NCBI GenBank assembly: GCA_946479905.1
Contig: CAMLIA010000133.1
Coordinates: forward strand, 1 to 12,251
DNA length: 12,251 bases
From: an uncultured Frankiales bacterium
GTDB taxonomy: Bacteria > Actinomycetota > Actinomycetes > Mycobacteriales > SCTD01
Reading direction: 5' to 3'
In this document: piece by piece, positions 7,752 to 12,251 of the stretch
How positions within the stretch are numbered: the stretch's first letter is position 1
Layout of the letters: each line of letters opens with the position of its first letter
The notes under the pieces: generated by a model
What the model was told of the DNA's origin: nothing
Seen by the model: only the letters and a program-made list of their open reading frames with translations
Database searches by the model: none
Made by a program: the position numbers and the translations under genes

Positions 7752-7771
7752 CCCACAGCGCCCCGCTGGGG
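7752..7771 (+). terminator. Weak hairpin between rbpA and the surface-protein gene
   Basis: CAGC (7756-7759) pairs with GCTG (7765-7768) over a five-base loop. Past a bulged A, CCC (7752-7754) pairs with GGG (7769-7771). No T tract follows, and the last G is the first base of the next gene's GTG start. It may be a weak terminator for rbpA or a structure limiting translation of the next gene. Confidence 0.25.
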
Positions 7772-10404
7772 TGATCAGCCTGCGCGCGCGGCGTCTCGCG
7801 CTCGCGACCGCCGGCGTGCTGGTGGTGGCCGCCGGGGTCGCCGCCGCCTCCACACCGAGCGGCTCGGTGCTCACCGCCCCCACTCGCGCCGGGGCGAGCA
7901 CCACCGTCGGCTGGACAGGCACGATCCCGCCGGGCAGCAACCCGGAGGAGGCCTGCACGGTCCCCGGCACCGACGACCAGCACGCCCTGACAGTGCGGGT
8001 CCCGCCGGCGGCGGCGGGTTTGGTGCTGGCGCTGTCCGTCACCATCACGTGGACCCCGCCCGGGAGCCCCACCACCGCCGACGAGGTCCTCACCGTCCTC
8101 GCCCCCGACGGCTCCGACGCGGGTGACTCCGACGGCGGCTCCACCAGGGAGCGGGTCGTCGTCGACAAGGCCGTCGCCGGGACCTACACCGCGCTGGCGT
8201 GCGGCTTCGTGAACCGGACGGCCCAGGCCTACCGGGGCACCGCCACCCTCACCACCAGCCTGCCACCGGAGCAGCGCCGGCTCCCGACCGTCGACCACGG
8301 GCTGGCCTTCGGCGCGAGCACGCCGAGCGACGTGCAGCGCGACATCGGGGAGCCCCTGGTCACCACCGACCGCGACGGCAGCATCTACGCGTGCGGACCG
8401 GCGGGGTACGCCAACATCGCCGACTACGCGAACGTCTCCACCGACGGCGGTGACCAGTTCCACCTGCTCGGGCAGCCCCCGCGCGGCCAGATCTCGGGCG
8501 GCGAGGGCGGCGGCGACTGCGCGCTCGCGACCGCCGTGCGACGCAACGCTGCCGGCCACTACGCCCTGGCCTACGCGGGACTCGGACCGATGGCGCAGTT
8601 CTCCACCGCGACCTCACCCGACGTCGGCCGCACCTTCCAGGTCTCTCCGGTGAGCGAGTCGCTGCCCGGCGTCGACCGGCAGTGGCTCACCTTCCTCGAC
8701 GACAGGACCGTGCTCCTCGTCTACAACCAGCTCGGCCTGAACAAGCTGGTGCAGCGCTCGACGAACGCAGGGCTGACCTACGACTCACCCGGCGTGCACG
8801 CGGTCGACGAGTTCGGCGGGACCGGACCGATCCGCGCCTTCACCCCGCCCGGCAAGGACCCGGCGACGCAGGCGGTCGTCTACTTCCCCTTCGAGGGCGC
8901 GCAGATGCTGAAGCTGGCAGTCAGCCAGGACTCGGGACGGAGCTTCTCGACCTGCGTGCTCGACAGCCGCATCGCGCACGCCGCCGGCTTCGTCAACGCC
9001 GATCACGACGACGCCGGCAACATCTACGCCACGTACGCCGACCCGGAGCGCGACCACAGCACCTACCTGGTCACGCTGCCCGCGGCGAGGCTGGCCACCT
9101 GCCGCGGCAACAAGGCGGCGGCCTTCAGCCGGCGTGTGCAGGTCAACCGCGAGCAGGTGCGCACGACCGTGATGCCGTGGGTGACAGCGAGCGGTCTCCC
9201 GGGCCGGGTCGCGATCGCCTACTACGGCACTCCCAGCGTCGGGGACCCGAACGCCGGCAGCTTCAAGGCGACCTGGCACGTCGACGTCAGCCAGACCACG
9301 GACGCGCTGTCGCCGGACCCGCACTTCGACCAGGTCGAGGCGACCACCCACCCGTTCCACTACGACTCGATCTGCGTGCAGGCGACCGGGTGCGACGTGA
9401 GCGTCCCGGCCGGCGACCGCAGCCTCGTCGACTTCTTCTCGATGGCCTACGACCGGCGGTCCGGCCGGCTCGTCGTGGTCTACTCCAACGCCGCCAAGCG
9501 CCCCGACGACCCGAAGGGCTCCATCTCCCAGCCGACGGTGCTGGTCCAGGCGGCCGGCCCGTCCCAGGGCGGTGGCACCGTCTCCCCGCGGCGTCCCGTG
9601 CTCGCGCGCGGCAGCACCGACCCTGCCGGCGACGCGCTGTCCCAGTACTCCGCCGTCCTCACCCGCACGCTGCCCTCGGTCAGCAGCGCGGCGCTCGACC
9701 TGCGGTCCGTCTCCGTCGTACCGACCGTGCACGACTTCACCGTGACGCTGAAGGTCGGCGACCTGTCCGACGCCGCGCTCCACCAGGCGCTGTCGGACAA
9801 CGCGCCCGCGCTCGGGCTGGTCTGGCTGTTCCGCTGGGTGAACGGCTACCAGCCGGCGGCGGTGTCGCTGCACTGGTCGCCGCTGACCGGGTTCTCCGGG
9901 GGCTTCGACCCGTACGTGACGGACCGGACCGCGGGCGGCACCGTCGAGAAGTACGCCGGGAGCACGCCGCTCGGCGACGACCTGACCGTCGACCAGGCGC
10001 GCGGCACGGTCAGCTTCCACGTGCCCGCCCGGCTGCTGCACGCCCTGCACGGGCCGCAGGGCCCGGGGGAGCGCCCGCTGCTGGAGAAGGCGGTGCCCGG
10101 CAGCCGCTTCTACGACGGGTTCGCCGGGGCGTTCGCGGACATGACGACGAGCACGACGGTGGCAGGGAGCACGAGCACCGAGTCCTACCTCTACCAGGCC
10201 GACAGCGCCTCGACCTTCGACTTCACGCTGCTCGGCCGGACGGCGAAGCCGGTCAGGAGCCGCGTCACGGGAGGCGGCCTCGCCGCGACCGGGCCCGCCG
10301 ACCTGCTGCCGTGGGTCGCCGTCTGCCTGCTGGGCCTCGGCCTGGCCGCCGCGAGGCGGGCCGCTGATCCACGGAGCCCCTGCTCGCTCTCAGGTGCCTG
10401 CTGA
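7771..10404 (+). CDS. Exported Asp-box (BNR/sialidase-like) protein with LAATG sortase signal
   Basis: An 877-residue secreted, probably wall-anchored protein of unknown function. MISLRARRLALATAG begins a Sec signal peptide with likely cleavage near residue 26. Residues about 45-165 look like a beta-sandwich of pre-peptidase C-terminal type with C62 and C144. Four Asp-boxes follow: STDGGDQF (223-230), SPDVGRTF (282-289), STNAGLTY (330-337) and SQDSGRSF (385-392), typical of BNR/sialidase-like beta-propellers. Eight cysteines (62, 144, 208, 250, 395, 444, 535, 541) fit disulfides. A second beta-rich domain spans about 612-820. The end has LAATG (837-841), a hydrophobic segment (about 844-861) and Arg862-Arg863, a sorting signal of the LAXTG kind used by class E sortases. 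I see no sialidase F/YRIP motif, so enzyme activity is not supported. The GTG at 7771 lacks a clear ribosome site, so the start is the least certain part. Confidence 0.88.
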   Translation: MISLRARRLALATAGVLVVAAGVAAASTPSGSVLTAPTRAGASTTVGWTGTIPPGSNPEEACTVPGTDDQHALTVRVPPAAAGLVLALSVTITWTPPGSPTTADEVLTVLAPDGSDAGDSDGGSTRERVVVDKAVAGTYTALACGFVNRTAQAYRGTATLTTSLPPEQRRLPTVDHGLAFGASTPSDVQRDIGEPLVTTDRDGSIYACGPAGYANIADYANVSTDGGDQFHLLGQPPRGQISGGEGGGDCALATAVRRNAAGHYALAYAGLGPMAQFSTATSPDVGRTFQVSPVSESLPGVDRQWLTFLDDRTVLLVYNQLGLNKLVQRSTNAGLTYDSPGVHAVDEFGGTGPIRAFTPPGKDPATQAVVYFPFEGAQMLKLAVSQDSGRSFSTCVLDSRIAHAAGFVNADHDDAGNIYATYADPERDHSTYLVTLPAARLATCRGNKAAAFSRRVQVNREQVRTTVMPWVTASGLPGRVAIAYYGTPSVGDPNAGSFKATWHVDVSQTTDALSPDPHFDQVEATTHPFHYDSICVQATGCDVSVPAGDRSLVDFFSMAYDRRSGRLVVVYSNAAKRPDDPKGSISQPTVLVQAAGPSQGGGTVSPRRPVLARGSTDPAGDALSQYSAVLTRTLPSVSSAALDLRSVSVVPTVHDFTVTLKVGDLSDAALHQALSDNAPALGLVWLFRWVNGYQPAAVSLHWSPLTGFSGGFDPYVTDRTAGGTVEKYAGSTPLGDDLTVDQARGTVSFHVPARLLHALHGPQGPGERPLLEKAVPGSRFYDGFAGAFADMTTSTTVAGSTSTESYLYQADSASTFDFTLLGRTAKPVRSRVTGGGLAATGPADLLPWVAVCLLGLGLAAARRAADPRSPCSLSGAC

Positions 10405-10427
10405 GCGCTGCACCGCTCCGTGGATCA
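10365..10427. terminator. Long inverted repeat between convergent genes, probable bidirectional terminator
   Basis: TGATCCACGGAGC (10365-10377) is the exact reverse complement of 10415-10427, 37 bases apart. An inner GCTC (10382-10385)/GAGC (10403-10406) stem can stack inside. The left arm lies within the last codons of the surface-protein gene and the stop (10402-10404) is in the loop; pgl ends at 10441 from the other side. The placement suits a two-way terminator, though a 13-bp perfect arm with a large loop is unusual. Confidence 0.55.
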
Positions 10428-10440
10428 CGGTGAGGGCTGC

Positions 10441-11205
10441 TCAGAGCCGGCGCAGCCCACGGGGCAGCATCCCGGCAGCGGCCTCGTCCAGCAGCCACAG
10501 CGTCTGCGACCGGCCGCGCGCGCCGGCAGCCGGCACCTGCACCTGACCGGCCCCGCCGAGCGCCATGGCCGCCGCGGTGGCCTTCTCCCCGCCGGCGGCG
10601 ACCACCCAGACCTCCCGCGCCTCCTGGATGGCGCGGAAGCCCAGCGAGATGCGGGTGGGCGGCGGCTTGGGGCAGCCGTGCACGCCGAAGACGGTGCGGT
10701 CGTCGTGCGCCGCCGGCGACTCGGGGAAGATCGAGGCGACGTGCCCCTCAGGTCCCATCCCCAGCAGCAGGACGTCGAAGAGCGGGACGTCGTGGTCGTC
10801 CGCCGCGGCCTCGAGCAGCTCGTCGGCGTACCGCCGGGCGGCGGCGTCGACGTCCTGGCCGTCCGGTCCGCCGAGCGCCCCCATCGGGTGCACCCGGGCG
10901 GGGTCGAGCGGCACGTGGTCGAGCAGCGCGCGCCGGGCCTGCAGCTCGTTGCGGTCGTCGGAGCCGGCGTCGACGTACCGCTCGTCGCCCCACCACACGT
11001 CGAGCCGGGACCAGTCCACCGCCGCCCTGGCCGGGGCCCGGCGGACCGCCTCGAGGGCGGCGATGCCGAGGCCGCCGCCGGTGAGGACGACCGAGGCCCG
11101 GCCGCGCTGCGCCTGCGCGTCGACCAGCCGGGTGAGCAGCCGCGCCGCCACCGCCTCCGCCAGCAGCGCCGCGTCGCGGTGGACGACCACCGTCGAGCTG
11201 CTCAT
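10441..11205 (-). CDS. pgl: 6-phosphogluconolactonase
   Basis: Hydrolyses 6-phosphogluconolactone to 6-phosphogluconate, step two of the oxidative pentose-phosphate pathway in the cytoplasm (254 aa, normal length). Family motifs are in order: VVLTGGG (39-45), WWGDERYVDAGSDDRN (71-86), LLLGMGPEGHVASIFPESP (146-164) with the catalytic-type His155, RISLGF (185-190) and AAGGEKA (203-209). The usual Asp before His155 is Glu154, which I recall as common in actinobacterial versions. Its ATG overlaps the opcA stop as ATGA (11202-11205), so it is translationally coupled. It is the last gene of the run and converges on the surface-protein gene. Identity is firm. Confidence 0.95.
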   Translation of the reverse strand: MSSSTVVVHRDAALLAEAVAARLLTRLVDAQAQRGRASVVLTGGGLGIAALEAVRRAPARAAVDWSRLDVWWGDERYVDAGSDDRNELQARRALLDHVPLDPARVHPMGALGGPDGQDVDAAARRYADELLEAAADDHDVPLFDVLLLGMGPEGHVASIFPESPAAHDDRTVFGVHGCPKPPPTRISLGFRAIQEAREVWVVAAGGEKATAAAMALGGAGQVQVPAAGARGRSQTLWLLDEAAAGMLPRGLRRL

Positions 11206-12194
11206 GAGGTGGTCAGGGCGGGGTCGAGGTCGTTCGTGGTCATCGGGTCCTGCCAGACATGGGTGCGCTTCGCCGGCCGCTCCGACAGGCCGGACCGGCC
11301 GGTCACCGTCTGCAGCGCCTCCGCATAGGTCTCGTCGGAGTCCAGCCGGCGCAGCTCCTCGGCGAGCAGGTCGCCCAGCTCCCGCCGCGGCAGCGGCATC
11401 GCCCGGTCCGGCTGGCCCGTCCGGGACAGCGTCGCCGTCCGGCCGTCGGTGCGGTCGATGCGGACCGTGTCCTCGCCGACCTTCAGCTCGACCGCCGTGA
11501 CGCCCGGCCCGGCGGTGTCCTCGACGGCCACCTGCACCCCGAGCCGGTGCTGCAGCCAGCCGGCCAGCAGCGCCCGCGACGGGTTCGTCGCCTCACCCGC
11601 CACCCGCGCCTCGTGGGTCTGGCCCGACAGGGAGTCGAAGGCCGAGGCGCACAGCGAGCGCCACAGCGTCGTGCGGGTCCACGCCAGGTCGGTGTCGCCC
11701 GGCGCGTAGTCGTCGGCCCGGGTGCGCAGTGCCTCCAGGGGGTCCGCCGCCGCGGCCGTGTCGCTGATGCGCCGGTCGGCCAGCACGCCCAGCGGGTCGT
11801 GCGCGATCAGGTGCGGCGGCTCGCCGAACCACCACGTGACCACCGGCGCGTCCGGGGCCAGCAGCGGCAGCACGACCGACTCGGCGTGCAGCGCGAGCCG
11901 GCCGTACATGCGCATCACCACGGCCTCACCCGGTCCGAGCCGGCCGCCGACGGACACCTCGGCGTCCAGCCGCGGCTCGGGCGCGTCCGGTCGTCGTCGT
12001 ACGACGACCAGCAGCCGGCACGGGTGCTGCGCGGCAGCAGCCGTGGCTGCCTGCTCCGCCTCCGTGACCAGCTTCTCGTCCACGACGGCGACCAGCGTCA
12101 GCGCGAGCCCGGACGACACCGACCCCGCAGCCCGGCGCTCGGCGCCCAGCGCCTTGATGACCGCCGTCCCCGACGTGTCCCACAGTGCCGTCAT
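11202..12194 (-). CDS. opcA: Glucose-6-phosphate dehydrogenase assembly protein OpcA
   Basis: Accessory protein for assembly and redox-linked activation of glucose-6-phosphate dehydrogenase, found in cyanobacteria and actinobacteria (330 aa). Recognised by MTALWDTSGTAVIKALGAER (1-20), GLALTLVAVVDE (29-40), QHPCRLLVVVRR (56-67), EAVVMRMYGRLALHAESVVL (90-109), LLAPDAPVVTWW (111-122) and LADRRISD (138-145). The C-terminal domain (from about 200) is more variable. The ATG at 12194 is supported by GGAGGT six bases upstream (12206-12201). Zwf, its partner, is expected immediately beyond the right edge; pgl follows with a 4-base overlap. The region before the start is a 29-bp tandem repeat, so other SD-ATG pairs precede it, out of frame. 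Confidence 0.94.
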   Translation of the reverse strand: MTALWDTSGTAVIKALGAERRAAGSVSSGLALTLVAVVDEKLVTEAEQAATAAAAQHPCRLLVVVRRRPDAPEPRLDAEVSVGGRLGPGEAVVMRMYGRLALHAESVVLPLLAPDAPVVTWWFGEPPHLIAHDPLGVLADRRISDTAAAADPLEALRTRADDYAPGDTDLAWTRTTLWRSLCASAFDSLSGQTHEARVAGEATNPSRALLAGWLQHRLGVQVAVEDTAGPGVTAVELKVGEDTVRIDRTDGRTATLSRTGQPDRAMPLPRRELGDLLAEELRRLDSDETYAEALQTVTGRSGLSERPAKRTHVWQDPMTTNDLDPALTTS

Positions 12195-12251
12195 CTGCGC
12201 ACCTCCGGTGCGACGCCCGTCATCTGCGCACCTCCGGTGCGACGCCCGTCA
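12188..12251 (-). repeat. 29-bp tandem direct repeat at the opcA start
   Basis: A 29-base unit occurs at 12190-12218 and again, identically, at 12219-12247, and a third copy begins at 12248 and runs off the window (GTCA seen). The match also extends two bases left to 12188. On the minus strand every unit holds a ribosome site (GGAGGT) and an ATG. The ATG of the second copy (12223) opens MTGVAPEVRR, whose TGA overlaps the opcA start as ATGA (12191-12194). Since 29 is not a multiple of three, successive copies are in different frames. Confidence 0.9.
12198..12212 (-). promoter_or_regulatory. opcA: opcA ribosome binding site inside a small hairpin
   Basis: On the minus strand, CGCACC (12212-12207) and GGTGCG (12203-12198) form a 6-bp stem with a GGA loop. 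The ribosome site GGAGGT (12206-12201) occupies the loop and the start of the 3' arm, so it would be partly masked. The same hairpin recurs in the second repeat copy at 12227-12241. Confidence 0.4.

Noticed and set aside
7771..10404. Annotation as an active exo-alpha-sialidase.
   Set aside because: Asp-boxes alone mark the propeller fold. I could not find the F/YRIP motif or a convincing arginine triad.
12188..12251. CRISPR array.
   Set aside because: The 29-bp units are directly adjacent with no spacers and overlap a gene start, so this is a tandem duplication.

Overview
The window is high-GC DNA from an actinomycete. RbpA and OpcA are hallmark actinobacterial proteins, starts are often GTG, and the order tpiA, secG, rbpA, then pgl-opcA is typical of Actinobacteria. 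The exact family cannot be read from the sequence; a Frankiales/Geodermatophilales/Kineosporiales-like lineage is only a guess. All genes are intact except tpiA, whose first codons lie left of the window.

Layout. (1) 1-775: tpiA (triosephosphate isomerase, 5'-truncated), followed by a hairpin terminator. (2) 776-965: a dense regulatory gap with an 11-bp-phased GTCAC half-site array (GlnR/PhoP-type), a palindrome and a probable promoter. (3) 966-7129: a complete oligopeptide/dipeptide ABC importer in the unusual order permease C, binding lipoprotein A, permease B, ATPase D, ATPase F. Strong RNA hairpins sit in both gaps around the binding-protein gene. (4) 7130-7750: secG, fused tightly to the end of oppF (TAG immediately followed by ATG, same frame, inside a hairpin), then rbpA with its own likely promoter. 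(5) 7771-10404: an 877-residue exported protein with four Asp-boxes (BNR/sialidase-like propeller) and a C-terminal LAATG sortase signal. (6) Minus strand, 12194-10441: opcA and pgl, overlapping by ATGA, the end of an oxidative pentose-phosphate operon that presumably has zwf just right of the window. (7) 12188-12251: a 29-bp tandem repeat at the opcA start that continues out of the window.

How it fits together. A central-carbon block (tpiA on the left, pgl-opcA on the right) encloses housekeeping export (secG) and transcription (rbpA) genes. The peptide importer is interposed between tpiA and secG, which are neighbours in many actinobacteria, so secG expression here is probably tied to the importer mRNA. 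The importer promoter carries sites that would suit nitrogen or phosphate control. No clearly new defence, mobile or biosynthetic system was found. The most interesting signals are post-transcriptional structures at gene junctions, the operator array, the LAATG surface protein and the 29-bp repeat.
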